A stretch of 44,717 bases of DNA from Rhodospirillales bacterium (GCA_022822205.1 JAJECC010000125.1:1-44717); one strand, 5' to 3'; numbered from the stretch's first letter, positions 33,770 to 42,643 are shown. The notes: a model not told the origin generated them from the letters alone. Translations and numbers: made by a program.

Positions 33770-34738
33770 CTAGAGATCGAGAACCAGACGCTCGCCCGGC
33801 AAAGCGCGGGAAACGCAAATCTGCATCTTGGTATTGGTCGCCTTCTCGTCGTCGGTGAGACACTCGTCCCGGTGATCCACCTTGCCGGAAATCAGTCCGG
33901 TTTCGCAGGTGCCGCACCAGCCCTCCTCGCACACATAGACCGTATCGATCCCCTCGTCGCGAAGCACTTCCAGGATCGTCCGGTCGGCGGGGATGGTGAA
34001 TACCTGGCCGGAACTCTTGAGCTCGACCTCGAAGGGTTGATCGCCCTCCTCGTGGACCGGCGCGGCGGCGCCGCTGGCGGCGCTGGAGAACAACTCGAAG
34101 TGCACGGAGCCGTCCGACCAATGGGAAGCCGATTCGCGTGCGGCGTTCAGCAGGCCGCCGGGACCGCAGATATAAACATGCGCCCCCTCCGGCTGGTCCT
34201 TCAGTACGTCATCCAGCCTGATGCCGTCGGCCGGATTGCCGCCGTCGTGGTGGAAGGTCAGGTTGCCGCCGAACACCTCCTTCACGTCGTCCATGAAGGC
34301 CGTGCCCTCGGGCGTTTTGGTGCAGTAGTGGAGATGGAAATCGGCGCCGATCGATTTGAGCCGGTAGCCCATGGCCAACATGGGCGTGATTCCGATGCCG
34401 CCGGCGATCAGCAGATGGCTTTCGGCGCTCTCGACCAGCGGGAAGTCGTTCAAGGGCCCCCGAGCCTCCATGATATCGCCGACCGACAATTCGTCATGCA
34501 TCCATCTGGATCCGCCGGAGCCGCCCTCTTCGCGGAGAATACCGGTGATGTACTGGGCGGTCTCGCCGGGGCTGTTCGCCAGCGAATATGAACGCCAGAG
34601 ATCGTTGCCGGTGTGGACGTCGATATGCGCGCCGGCTTCGAAGGCCGGCAGATCACCGCCCCCCTCGTCGACGAACGTGAATTGCTTGATCTCCGAGGTC
34701 AGGTCCCGGATGTCGGTGACCTTGAGCAAGAGGTCCAT
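33770..34738 (-). CDS. Phthalate-dioxygenase-reductase-type flavo-iron-sulfur reductase (VanB-like)
   Basis: This 322-residue protein has the order flavin (RSYSLAN near residue 50), NAD-binding (AGGIGITPMLAMG, ICGPGGLL) and C-terminal plant-type 2Fe-2S domain (CEEGWCGTCETG with the last cysteine in QICVSR). This order is that of phthalate dioxygenase and vanillate demethylase reductases, which pass electrons from NAD(P)H to a Rieske oxygenase. No Rieske oxygenase gene is in the window, so its partner must lie elsewhere. A 12-base palindrome and a candidate promoter lie just upstream. It heads an operon with maiA. Confidence 0.88.
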   Translation of the reverse strand: MDLLLKVTDIRDLTSEIKQFTFVDEGGGDLPAFEAGAHIDVHTGNDLWRSYSLANSPGETAQYITGILREEGGSGGSRWMHDELSVGDIMEARGPLNDFPLVESAESHLLIAGGIGITPMLAMGYRLKSIGADFHLHYCTKTPEGTAFMDDVKEVFGGNLTFHHDGGNPADGIRLDDVLKDQPEGAHVYICGPGGLLNAARESASHWSDGSVHFELFSSAASGAAAPVHEEGDQPFEVELKSSGQVFTIPADRTILEVLRDEGIDTVYVCEEGWCGTCETGLISGKVDHRDECLTDDEKATNTKMQICVSRALPGERLVLDL

Positions 34739-34748
34739 TTTTGCGTTC

Positions 34749-34774
34749 CCAAGTACTTGGCGCGGAGCCGCGCC
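34749..34774. promoter_or_regulatory. Palindrome and hairpin upstream of the VanB-like gene
   Basis: CCAAGTACTTGG (34749-34760) is a perfect 12-base palindrome 10 bases before the ATG. Overlapping it, GGCGCGG-AG-CCGCGCC (34759-34774) makes a second inverted repeat. Both lie between the candidate promoter and the start codon, so they would be in the leader; operator or translational control is possible. Confidence 0.45.
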
Positions 34775-34803
34775 GGTTTGGTTTTGCCGGTCGAGCGGAC
34801 GTT

Positions 34804-34830
34804 AGTATACCCAACAATTCCAGGGGTCAA
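34804..34830 (-). promoter_or_regulatory. Candidate promoter for the VanB-like/maiA operon
   Basis: On the minus strand TTGACC (34825-34830) and TATACT (34804-34809) are separated by 15 bases, short of ideal, about 65 bases before the ATG at 34738. Confidence 0.35.
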
Positions 34831-34936
34831 CGGGTGACTCCCCACGTGTCCGCTTCGGGACGGCGAGCCCGGGAGCGTGCCGTTTGCGCCGCCCGGATTC
34901 ATCGGCTAACTATGCCGGACGCAAGACAGCACGGAG

Positions 34937-34952
34937 TGGACCAACCGGTCCA
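34937..34952 (+). promoter_or_regulatory. Small hairpin just before the thiolase start
   Basis: TGGACC-AACC-GGTCCA forms a 6-bp stem ending eight bases before the thiolase ATG. It occupies the place where a Shine-Dalgarno would be expected; no strong one is seen. Confidence 0.35.
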
Positions 34953-34960
34953 AGAATCCC

Positions 34961-36166
34961 ATGAGCGAAGCCTTTATTTGCGATGCCATCCGCACCCCCA
35001 TCGGACGTTACGGAGGCGCGTTGTCCTCGGTTCGGGCCGACGACCTGGCGGCTATTCCCATCGCCACGTTGATGGAGCGCAATCCGCATGTGGACTGGAA
35101 TTCGGTCGACGACGTGATTTACGGCTGCGTCAACCAGGCGGGCGAGGACAATCGAAATGTCGGGCGGATGGCCCTGCTGCTCGCCGGCATGCCGGAAAGC
35201 GTACCCGGTGCGACGGTCAACCGGCTTTGCGGCTCGGGGATGAATGCGGTCGGCAGCGCCGCTCAGGCGATCAAGACGGGCGAGGCGGGTCTGATGGTCG
35301 CGGGCGGCGTCGAGAGCATGTCCCGCTCGCCCTTCGTCATGCCCAAGGCGGACGATGCGTTCTCGCGCCGGGCGGAAATTTACGACACCACCATCGGCTG
35401 GCGTTTCCCCAACTCGAAGATGGAACGGGCGTACGGACTCGATTCCATGGGCGAGACCGCCGAGAACGTCGCCGAAGAGCATCAGGTCTCCCGGGACGAT
35501 CAGGATGCCTTCGCCGCCCGTTCCCAGGAGAAGACCGCCGCCGCCCAGGCGAACGGACGCCTGGCCGAGGAAACCGTTCCCGTCACCATCCCCCGGCGGC
35601 GCGGCGATCCGATCGTCGTCGATCTGGACGAACACCCCCGTGCCGGCACCACGGCGGAAAAATTGGGCACGCTTCGGGCGGCCTTCCGGGAGGGCGGCTC
35701 GGTCACGGCCGGCAACTCGTCGGGCGTGAATGACGGCGCCTGCGCCCTGGTGCTTGCATCCGAGCAGGGCGCCAAAGATCACGGCCTCACGCCCAAGGCG
35801 CGCGTGCTCGGCATGGCGTCCGTGGGCGTGCCGCCCCGGACAATGGGCATGGGACCGTCCCCCGCATCCGCCAAGCTGATGGACCGGCTCGGCCTCAAGA
35901 TCGGCGACTTCGACATCATCGAACTCAACGAGGCCTTCGCCGCCCAGGCATTGGCGGTGCTTCGCGAACTCGGCGTCGAGGACGACGACCCGCGGGTGAA
36001 CCCCCAGGGCGGCGCCATTGCCCTCGGCCATCCCCTGGGCGCCAGCGGCGCGCGGCTGGTGACGACGGCCATGTATCAATTGCTCAGGAGCGGCGGTGGC
36101 AAGGCGCTCTGCACCATGTGCATCGGCGTCGGCCAGGGCATCGCGGTGGCGATCGAGCGGGTATGA
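34961..36166 (+). CDS. pcaF: Beta-ketoadipyl-CoA-type thiolase
   Basis: This 401-residue thiolase cleaves a 3-oxoacyl-CoA to acetyl-CoA and a shorter acyl-CoA. The catalytic residues are Cys90 (NRLCGSGMN), His357 ([11 protein letters not shown]) and Cys387 ([10 protein letters not shown]), with NEAFAAQ typical of the fold. Its N terminus ([28 protein letters not shown]) and the [15 protein letters not shown] region are closest to beta-ketoadipyl-CoA thiolases (PcaF/PaaJ) and not biosynthetic PhaA types. No other pca or paa gene is near, so the in vivo substrate is uncertain. It stands alone and diverges from the VanB-like gene. Confidence 0.9.
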   Translation: MSEAFICDAIRTPIGRYGGALSSVRADDLAAIPIATLMERNPHVDWNSVDDVIYGCVNQAGEDNRNVGRMALLLAGMPESVPGATVNRLCGSGMNAVGSAAQAIKTGEAGLMVAGGVESMSRSPFVMPKADDAFSRRAEIYDTTIGWRFPNSKMERAYGLDSMGETAENVAEEHQVSRDDQDAFAARSQEKTAAAQANGRLAEETVPVTIPRRRGDPIVVDLDEHPRAGTTAEKLGTLRAAFREGGSVTAGNSSGVNDGACALVLASEQGAKDHGLTPKARVLGMASVGVPPRTMGMGPSPASAKLMDRLGLKIGDFDIIELNEAFAAQALAVLRELGVEDDDPRVNPQGGAIALGHPLGASGARLVTTAMYQLLRSGGGKALCTMCIGVGQGIAVAIERV

Positions 36167-36371
36167 AGCCGGCCATCCCGGTCACGGCGCCGATCACCGA
36201 GGCGGCCCTCAGAGTACCCTTGACCGGCCTAGGTCATGTGGCACAATCGGCCCGCAATTCAGCCAAGAAAAGTGTCGATTAAACACCCGTCCAATTTCCA
36301 GCCGACCTTCCGAAGACTGAACGATTGTAGCCTCGGCGCGCCGGCGCCGGGATGATGGGAGACAGATTTCT

Positions 36372-37670
36372 ATGACGGCCCGATTCGCCATCGTGGGTTC
36401 CGGCCCTGCCGGTATGTACGCCGCCGATGCCTTGCTTAAACTGTATGAAGATTGCCGGATTGACGTCTACGAACGCTTTCCTTCCCCTTTCGGGCTGATC
36501 CGCTTCGGCGTCGCCCCCGACCATTTCAAGACCCGCAACACGGCGCGCCAGTTTTGGCGGACGCTCGAGCTGGAGAATGTCGGCTATTTCGGAAACGTGG
36601 AAGTCGGCCGGGATGTCTCGCTGGACGAACTGCAGGAGCATTACGACGCCGTCATTCTGGCCGTCGGCGCGTACAACGACCGCAAGCTGGGAATTCCCGG
36701 CGAAGATCTGAAGGGTGTCTATGGGGCGTGCGCGTTCGTTGGCTGGTACAACAGTCACCCCGATTACCGCGGCTTGAATCCGTTGCTGGACGGTGAAGGC
36801 GTCGCGGTCATCGGCATCGGCAACGTGGCGCTGGATGTCTGCCGGGTGCTCGCCAAGACCCCGGCGGAAATGGTGGATTCGGACATTGCCGCCCATGCGG
36901 CCGAAGCCATCGAGGCGGCGGACTACACCGGCCTGCATATGTTCGGCCGCCGCGGCCCCAATGAGGCCGGCTTCACGCCCAAGGAACTGGGCGAAATCCG
37001 CGAGCTGGAACGCTGCCAAGTGATCGTCGATCCGGCCCAATTGCCGGGCGACGTCCCGGACACGTTCGAGGCCCGCGAAAAAGGCGTCAAGGAGAAGAAC
37101 CTCAAAATTCTGAATGAGCTGGCGGCCCAGAACAAACCGGACCTCCCGATCACGATGAACCTCCAATTCTACGCCTCGCCCAAGGAAATTCTCGGCGGCG
37201 ACCGGGTCGAAGGCATCCGGCTCGAACGCACCGAGGTCGTCGACGGCCGCGCCGTCGCCACCGGCGAAACCTTCGATATACCGGTCGGCGCCGTGGTCAC
37301 CGCCATCGGCTATCACACCGTGCCGCCGGGAGATCTGGATATGAACGGCGGTCAGGTCGCCAATGAGAACGGCTTCGTCAAGGACAACCTCTACGTGGTC
37401 GGGTGGGCCAAGCGGGGCCCGACGGGAACCATCCCCACCAATGGACCGGACTCCCGGGATGTCGCCGACGTGATTTCAGAGCGGGTCACGGCTTCGGGCA
37501 AAGGCGGCGGTGAGGCCGTCCGGGCGCTGCTGGCCGAACGCAATGCCCGGATCGTCAGCTTTCCCGAATGGATGAAAGTGGCCGAGGCCGAGATTGCCCG
37601 GGCCACCGGCGGTCACCCGCGAGAGAGATTTCCGACCGTGGAAGAGATGCTCGCCGTCCTTGACGGCTGA
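36372..37670 (+). CDS. Ferredoxin-NADP+ reductase, adrenodoxin-reductase type
   Basis: This 432-residue flavoprotein resembles FprA/adrenodoxin reductase, which moves electrons between NADPH and ferredoxins for P450s, Fe-S biogenesis or desaturases. The FAD motif IVGSGPAGMYAAD starts the protein, followed by VDVYERFPSPFGLIRFGVAPDH (positions 27-48), the NADP motif IGIGNVALDVCRVL and the C-terminal VVGWAKRGPTGTIPTN segment. GGGAGAC lies about ten bases before the ATG. It could supply electrons to an oxygenase served by the orphan reductase's operon, but that is speculation. A small membrane protein gene follows after 24 bases. Confidence 0.9.
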   Translation: MTARFAIVGSGPAGMYAADALLKLYEDCRIDVYERFPSPFGLIRFGVAPDHFKTRNTARQFWRTLELENVGYFGNVEVGRDVSLDELQEHYDAVILAVGAYNDRKLGIPGEDLKGVYGACAFVGWYNSHPDYRGLNPLLDGEGVAVIGIGNVALDVCRVLAKTPAEMVDSDIAAHAAEAIEAADYTGLHMFGRRGPNEAGFTPKELGEIRELERCQVIVDPAQLPGDVPDTFEAREKGVKEKNLKILNELAAQNKPDLPITMNLQFYASPKEILGGDRVEGIRLERTEVVDGRAVATGETFDIPVGAVVTAIGYHTVPPGDLDMNGGQVANENGFVKDNLYVVGWAKRGPTGTIPTNGPDSRDVADVISERVTASGKGGGEAVRALLAERNARIVSFPEWMKVAEAEIARATGGHPRERFPTVEEMLAVLDG

Positions 37671-37694
37671 TACGCCGGCGGGCTTGGATCGCCC

Positions 37695-38027
37695 ATGGAG
37701 TGGTATTACCTCGCCGTACTCGGCCTGTCCCTCGCTTATGACCAGCGCCGGGTTCTTGTGGTCCAGAACAAGACCCAAGCCTATCTCGGGCCCTATCCCG
37801 ATTTGTTCAGCTTTCTCGCCCGGTTTTGCGGCGGGGCGGTGATCGCCATGCTGATCGCCGGCTTTTTCGTCGGGCGTTGGTGGTGGCCGCTGGTCGCCAT
37901 GGCCCTCGGCACGTTCACCAATCTCTACGGGCGGATCGCGGTCCCCGACGATTGGCGCTGGCTGGCCTCCTTCACCGCCGCCGCCGCGGGTATCGGCGGC
38001 AGCGCCGTGGTGGTTCTTGGTTTCTAG
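37695..38027 (+). CDS. Small membrane protein of unknown function
   Basis: This 110-residue protein has about three hydrophobic helices: roughly 41-61 (FLARFCGGAVIAMLIAGFFVG), 63-83 (WWWPLVAMALGTFTNL) and 89-110 (WLASFTAAAAGIGGSAVVV), plus a weaker N-terminal one. It is aromatic-rich, with EWYY at the start. I do not recognise a family. The gene is 24 bases after the ferredoxin reductase, suggesting co-transcription. Its stop codon TAG at 38025-38027 overlaps the prmA stop on the other strand within CTAG, which supports it as a real gene. Confidence 0.65.
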   Translation: MEWYYLAVLGLSLAYDQRRVLVVQNKTQAYLGPYPDLFSFLARFCGGAVIAMLIAGFFVGRWWWPLVAMALGTFTNLYGRIAVPDDWRWLASFTAAAAGIGGSAVVVLGF

Positions 38028-38911
38028 CGCCGTCCGAGGACCAGCGTCGCCCAATCGTCAATGACGATGCGCCGGACCGGAAACAGACCCAGCCGCCGAT
38101 GGGCCGCAAGCACCCGCGCGGCATCGCGGATCACCAGTCCGGAGAGGATGGCGGTGCCGCCCGGCGCCAGACGACGCGCCAGGTCCCCCGCCATCCGGGT
38201 CAACGGACGGGCGAGGATGTTGGCCAAGATCAAATCATACGAATTTCGATGGACCGGTGCGGCCAGATAGCCCCGGGACACGACGCTCTCGACCCGGTTC
38301 CCGACACCGTTCCGGGCGAAATTCGCGGCGGCGATTTCGACGGATTGGGGATCCATATCGGCGGCGACGATTTTCCTTGCCCCCCGCCACCGCTTTGCCG
38401 CCGCCAGCGCCAATATCCCCGACCCGCATCCCATATCCAGGACGCGGCGCGGAGGGGCGCCGCGCATGGCATCCAGCGCCAACAGGCAGCCCCGTGTGGA
38501 GCCGTGATCACCGGTCCCGAATGCCGCTCCCGGCGGAATCCGAAGACCAATCTTCCCGGCCGGCACGGTTCCGTCATAGTGGGCGCCGTAGACGAAATAG
38601 CGCCCGGCGGTGAGGGGCGGAAATTCCTTCAGATTGTCGGCCACCCAGTCGCGCACCCGGATTTGGGCGATGTCGATTTCCGGCGTCCCCAGTTGAGCGG
38701 CATCAGCCGCCGCGGCGACCGCTTGGTGGATAGCCGCCTCGTTCGGCGGGCCGGATGCAAATCCGGTGATCACCGATTCGGCAAGCATGTCGTCTTCGTC
38801 GTGGGTCCGGGCGACGGAATCGAGGTGGGGCTCGAGGGCCGTGACGATACCGTCGGCGGCCTCAAGCGGCGCGGAAATCCGGACCCGGAAAATATGCTCG
38901 GGCGTTGCCAA
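38024..38911 (-). CDS. prmA: Ribosomal protein L11 methyltransferase
   Basis: PrmA trimethylates ribosomal protein L11 using S-adenosylmethionine. The 295-residue protein has an N-terminal substrate-recognition domain and a methyltransferase domain with the SAM site VLDMGCGSGILALAAAK, acidic loop VAADMDP and the ANILARPL motif that is diagnostic of the family. The start is uncertain: TTG 38911 gives (M)ATPEHIFRV, the usual N terminus, while a CTG at 38926 overlaps the uvrD stop. Neither has a Shine-Dalgarno, so translation is likely coupled to the helicase gene. It converges with the small membrane protein gene, sharing stop-codon bases. Confidence 0.93.
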   Translation of the reverse strand: MATPEHIFRVRISAPLEAADGIVTALEPHLDSVARTHDEDDMLAESVITGFASGPPNEAAIHQAVAAAADAAQLGTPEIDIAQIRVRDWVADNLKEFPPLTAGRYFVYGAHYDGTVPAGKIGLRIPPGAAFGTGDHGSTRGCLLALDAMRGAPPRRVLDMGCGSGILALAAAKRWRGARKIVAADMDPQSVEIAAANFARNGVGNRVESVVSRGYLAAPVHRNSYDLILANILARPLTRMAGDLARRLAPGGTAILSGLVIRDAARVLAAHRRLGLFPVRRIVIDDWATLVLGRR

Positions 38912-38922
38912 CGGGCGATCGG

Positions 38923-41202
38923 TCAGGCGGGCTCGACGAAGCTGTCGATGACCTTCTTGGCGCCCGCCTTGTCGAAGACCACTTCCAGCTTGTTGCCGTC
39001 CCGGGATTCCACCCGGCCGTAACCGAACTTTTGGTGGAACACCCGCGCCCCCTCCTCGAACCGGGAGTCGCCCTCGGCGGTATCGATCTCCCATGCCTCG
39101 CCGTCCAGGATCACCCCGTCCCGCCGGCGCGGGGTGCGGCCGGCCTGCCGGAACGAAAACGTCCGCGGCGTTTCCCGTAATACCGGGCGGGCCTGGGCGC
39201 CGTAGAGCCCGCTTTCCGCCATGGCGTCCACATGTTCCTCGGGCAACTCGTCGATGAACCGGGACGGCAGGGCGCTTTGCCACTGATTGTAGATGCGCCG
39301 GTTGGCGGCATAGGTGACATGCGCTTTCCGGCGGGCGCGGGTAAGGCCCACGTAGGCCAGGCGGCGCTCTTCCTCCAGGCCCTTCAGGCCCCCTTCATCG
39401 AGGGAACGCTGATGGGGAAACAACCCCTCCTCCCAGCCGGGCAGGAACACAATATCGAATTCCAAACCCTTGGCCGCATGGAGGGTCATCAGGCTGAGCT
39501 TCTCGTCGGTGGCGTTGTCCTCGTTCTCCATCACCAGACTGACGTGCTCCAGGAAACCCTGCAGGTTCTCGAAATCTCCGAGGCCGGCGACCAGTTCCTT
39601 CAAGTTCTCAAGCCGTCCCGGCGCTTCGGGCGAGCGGTCCTTCATCCACATTTCGGTGTAGCCGCTTTCGTCCAGCACCACGGCGGCCAATTCGGTGTGA
39701 TCGAGGATTTCCAACTGGGAGCGCCAGCGCTCGAAATCGGCAATCAGCGCGGCCAGCGTCGTCCGCGCCCTGGGCCGCAGATCGTCGGTCTCGGTGATCA
39801 TCCGGCAGGCGTCATGGAGGGACACTCCCTGGCCCCGCGCCAGCCGGTGGATCGATTGCAGCGTCGCCTGCCCAAGACCCCGCTTCGGCACGTTGACGAT
39901 CCGCTCGAAGGCCAGGTCGTCGTCCGGGCTGACGATCACCCGGAAGTACGCGATGGCGTCCCGGGTCTCCCGGCGCTCGTAGAACCGCGGGCCGCCGATG
40001 ACCCGATAGGGAATCCCAAGGGTGATCAGCCGCTCTTCGAACTCACGGGTTTGGAAACCCGCTCGCACCAGGACCGCCATCTGTTCCAGCGAATGGCCGT
40101 CGCGCTGTTTGGCTTCCACTTCGCCGCAGATAACCCGCGCTTCCTCCTCGCCGTCCCACACGCCCCGGACGCCGACCTTGTCGCCCGCATCGACCCCGGT
40201 CCACAGGGTCTTGCCGAGCCGTCCTTCGTTATGGGCGATCAGGCCGGAGGCGGCGCCCAATATGTGCGGCGTCGAGCGGTAATTGCGCTCCAGGCGGATC
40301 ACCCCCGCGCCCGGAAAGTCCTTCTCGAATTTCAAGATGTTGCCGACCTCGGCGCCGCGCCAGGAATAGATGGACTGGTCGTCGTCGCCGACGCAGCACA
40401 AGTTCTTGCGGGACTGGGCAAGCAGCCGCAGCCAGAGATATTGGGCCACGTTGGTATCCTGGTATTCGTCCACCAGCAGATAGCGGAAACGGTCCTGATA
40501 CTCGGCCAGAATATCCGGGTGCTCGGCGAACAGGGTCAAATTGTGGAGCAGCAGGTCGCCGAAATCGGCCGCGTTGAGGGTGCGGAGCCGGTCCTGATAC
40601 GCGGCGTAGAGCTGCATCAGACGCCCGTCGGCCATGGTGCCGCCTTCCTCCTCCGACACCTTTTCCGGCGTCAGGCCGCGATCCTTCCAGCGCTGGATGA
40701 CGCCCAGCAGCATCCGGGCCGGCCACTTCCTGTCGTCGATACCGTGGCCTTCCATCACCTGCTTCAACAGCCGCAACTGGTCGTCCGCATCGAGAATGGT
40801 GAAGTTGGGTTTGAGGCCGGCAGCCTCGGCGTGGCGGCGGAGAATTCGTGCCGCCAGGGCATGGAACGTCCCCAGCCACCATCCTTCCACCGGACGGCTG
40901 GTCATCGCGGCGACCCGGTCTTTCATTTCCCGGGCGGCCTTGTTGGTGAACGTGACGGCGACGACCTGACCGGGGTGCGCCAGCCCGGTCATCAGGATGT
41001 GGGCGAGCCGGGTCGTCAGCACCCGGGTCTTGCCGGTGCCGGCGCCGGCAAGCACCAGGACCGGACCCTCGGTCGCCTCCACGGCGCGCCGCTGTTCCTC
41101 GTTCAGGCCCTTGAAATAGGGCGGCTCGGCGGTGGGAGCGCGTGACCCGGCCGGGGCCGGCGGCGCGGGCGCCGGATCGCTGCGATCGAAAGCGTCGGAC
41201 AT
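38923..41202 (-). CDS. uvrD: UvrD/PcrA-type DNA helicase
   Basis: This 759-residue superfamily 1A helicase unwinds DNA 3' to 5' in nucleotide excision and mismatch repair. Motifs in order are LAGAGTGKT, LVDEYQDTN, GDDDQSIYSWRGA, LERNYRS, the TLHAAKGLEFDIVF region and AYVGLTRAR. The proline/alanine-rich N terminus (residues 5-28) precedes the helicase core at LNEEQRRAVEAT. The C-terminal region ends in a Tudor-like GARVFHQKFGYGRVESRDGNKLEVVFD segment (near 710-745), which in PcrA/UvrD contacts RNA polymerase. prmA follows 11 bases later. Confidence 0.95.
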   Translation of the reverse strand: MSDAFDRSDPAPAPPAPAGSRAPTAEPPYFKGLNEEQRRAVEATEGPVLVLAGAGTGKTRVLTTRLAHILMTGLAHPGQVVAVTFTNKAAREMKDRVAAMTSRPVEGWWLGTFHALAARILRRHAEAAGLKPNFTILDADDQLRLLKQVMEGHGIDDRKWPARMLLGVIQRWKDRGLTPEKVSEEEGGTMADGRLMQLYAAYQDRLRTLNAADFGDLLLHNLTLFAEHPDILAEYQDRFRYLLVDEYQDTNVAQYLWLRLLAQSRKNLCCVGDDDQSIYSWRGAEVGNILKFEKDFPGAGVIRLERNYRSTPHILGAASGLIAHNEGRLGKTLWTGVDAGDKVGVRGVWDGEEEARVICGEVEAKQRDGHSLEQMAVLVRAGFQTREFEERLITLGIPYRVIGGPRFYERRETRDAIAYFRVIVSPDDDLAFERIVNVPKRGLGQATLQSIHRLARGQGVSLHDACRMITETDDLRPRARTTLAALIADFERWRSQLEILDHTELAAVVLDESGYTEMWMKDRSPEAPGRLENLKELVAGLGDFENLQGFLEHVSLVMENEDNATDEKLSLMTLHAAKGLEFDIVFLPGWEEGLFPHQRSLDEGGLKGLEEERRLAYVGLTRARRKAHVTYAANRRIYNQWQSALPSRFIDELPEEHVDAMAESGLYGAQARPVLRETPRTFSFRQAGRTPRRRDGVILDGEAWEIDTAEGDSRFEEGARVFHQKFGYGRVESRDGNKLEVVFDKAGAKKVIDSFVEPA

Positions 41203-41389
41203 GCCCCCGTTATATCACGCCGGGTCCGGCGACTCAGTCCAAAACCGCCGGCTGCGCGGGCACTGGCTCCGGACCGCGGGGATTCGGTCACGTTTGTGTG
41301 TTGAGCCGAACATAGGCTTTGACTCGCTTCCGGCGTAGGATCACTGTTGAGGCCTGGGGCGATTCGTTTCCGGTTCGAGGGTACGGACT

Positions 41390-42406
41390 ATGACCTTACG
41401 GCGCGCGCCTGCTCTGTTCACCATGCTGATTTTGGCGGCGGCACTTTTGCTCCCGCAATCCGCTGCCGCCCAATCCGGCAACCAGACGGGCGAACTGCTC
41501 AACGCCATCGTCAACGTAAAGGCGGAAGTTCCGGCGAATGCACGGACCGCCCAATTCCTCGGAACCGAACGGCAGGGCAGCGGCGTCGTGGTCGACGGCA
41601 ACGGCTTGGTGCTGACGATCGGCTATTTGATTCTGGAAGCATCGGGGGCGGTCGTCACGGGCGCCGACGGCAACCAAGTTCCCGCCGGCATCGTGGCCTA
41701 CGATCATGAGACCGGCTTCGGCCTTATCAAGGCGCGGCGGCCTCTCGGCGTCGAACCCATCAGGTTCGGGCGGTCGGCGGAGCTGAACGTGACGGATCAG
41801 GTTTTGATCGTCAGCCGGGGCGGCGCGCGGCCCATATCGACGGCACAGGTCGTCTCCCGCCGGCTATTCGCCGGCGCCTGGGAATACCTGCTTGAAAAGG
41901 CCATATTCACCTCGCCGCCTCATGCCTTCCACAGCGGCGCCGCATTGCTCGGCCCGGACGGAAAACTGCTGGGAATCGGGTCCCTGTTCGTCGGCGATTC
42001 CTCGGGCCTCGGCCATCCGCTGCCGGGCAACATGTTCGTGCCCATCGACGAGCTGAAGCCGGTGTTCGCCGATTTGCTCTCGAAGGGCCGCCGCGCGGGA
42101 CCGTACCGGCCCTGGGTCGGCGCCAACACCCAGGAACTCCATAGCCGGGTCATCGTGTCTCGGGTAAGTCCCGGCGGACCGGCGGCCCGCGCCGGCATCG
42201 AGCCGGGCGATTTGATTCTCGGCGTCGGCGGAAATCCGGTCTCCGGTCAGGCGGATTACTTCCGCAAGCTCTGGAATGGCTGGGAGGCCGGCGACACGGT
42301 GCCGCTCAACGTGCTGCGCCGGGGCGCCGTCAGCCTGACATCCGAGGTAATCGACGTCAGGTCGATGGACCGCTACGACTGGCTGCGGATGGACAACAGC
42401 CTGTAG
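41390..42406 (+). CDS. Exported trypsin-fold/PDZ protein with degenerate active site
   Basis: This 338-residue protein has a signal peptide (cleavage near AAA-QSGN, residue 27), a DegP-like trypsin fold (about 60-225) and one PDZ domain (about 240-325, SRVSPGGPAARAGIEPGDLILGV). The catalytic histidine position reads T-I-G-Tyr79-L where active enzymes have T-N-A-His-V, and the aspartate position is Gly109; only the serine in FHSGAAL (Ser182) remains. It is therefore probably not a protease and may act as a chaperone or scaffold in the periplasm. It diverges from uvrD across 187 bases where I see no clear promoter. Confidence 0.85.
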   Translation: MTLRRAPALFTMLILAAALLLPQSAAAQSGNQTGELLNAIVNVKAEVPANARTAQFLGTERQGSGVVVDGNGLVLTIGYLILEASGAVVTGADGNQVPAGIVAYDHETGFGLIKARRPLGVEPIRFGRSAELNVTDQVLIVSRGGARPISTAQVVSRRLFAGAWEYLLEKAIFTSPPHAFHSGAALLGPDGKLLGIGSLFVGDSSGLGHPLPGNMFVPIDELKPVFADLLSKGRRAGPYRPWVGANTQELHSRVIVSRVSPGGPAARAGIEPGDLILGVGGNPVSGQADYFRKLWNGWEAGDTVPLNVLRRGAVSLTSEVIDVRSMDRYDWLRMDNSL

Positions 42407-42429
42407 GGCAGTTTCCGGACTCAATTGAA

Positions 42430-42580
42430 TTGCGTCATGGCCGGGCCCACCGGACCGGCTTCGCCGGCCGGAGGACAAGCCGCGTCGAGGAGCATCGGGA
42501 TCGAAACCTCTCCTCCCGACCTCCGTGTCTCTGTGTCTCTGTGGTGATTATCCTGGATGCCCCGCACGGAGGCGGGGCAT
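42430..42580. repeat. Cluster of intergenic palindromes and a GTGTCTCT repeat
   Basis: This non-coding stretch holds three elements: CCGGC-ttc-GCCGG (42455-42467), a simple CCTCCGTGTCTCTGTGTCTC repeat (42520-42547), and ATGCCCCGC-acggag-GCGGGGCAT (42557-42580), a 9-bp perfect hairpin with a TCATGGCCGGGC sequence ahead. Similar palindromes are dispersed in many alphaproteobacterial genomes; copies here could not be compared with other copies because none is in the window. The remaining bases to 42643 show nothing. Confidence 0.6.
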
Positions 42581-42643
42581 GACGCAGTCATTTTATGCCT
42601 CATCGCCGCAACATGCGTAAGGCTGCTCAATCGAGTAGGAACC

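Noticed and set aside
8827..34738. A phthalate degradation cluster from the decarboxylase-like gene and the reductase
   Set aside because: The two genes are 24 kb apart, on separate operons, with no dioxygenase or dehydrogenase of the pathway present.
38912..39283. N-terminal extension of prmA into uvrD
   Set aside because: The upstream stretch is out-of-frame uvrD sequence; the PrmA family begins near PEHIFRV.
42421..42630. Minus-strand frame of 69 codons containing HHRDTETRR
   Set aside because: It is made of the repeat cluster and hairpins; such frames are commonly spurious annotations of intergenic repeats.
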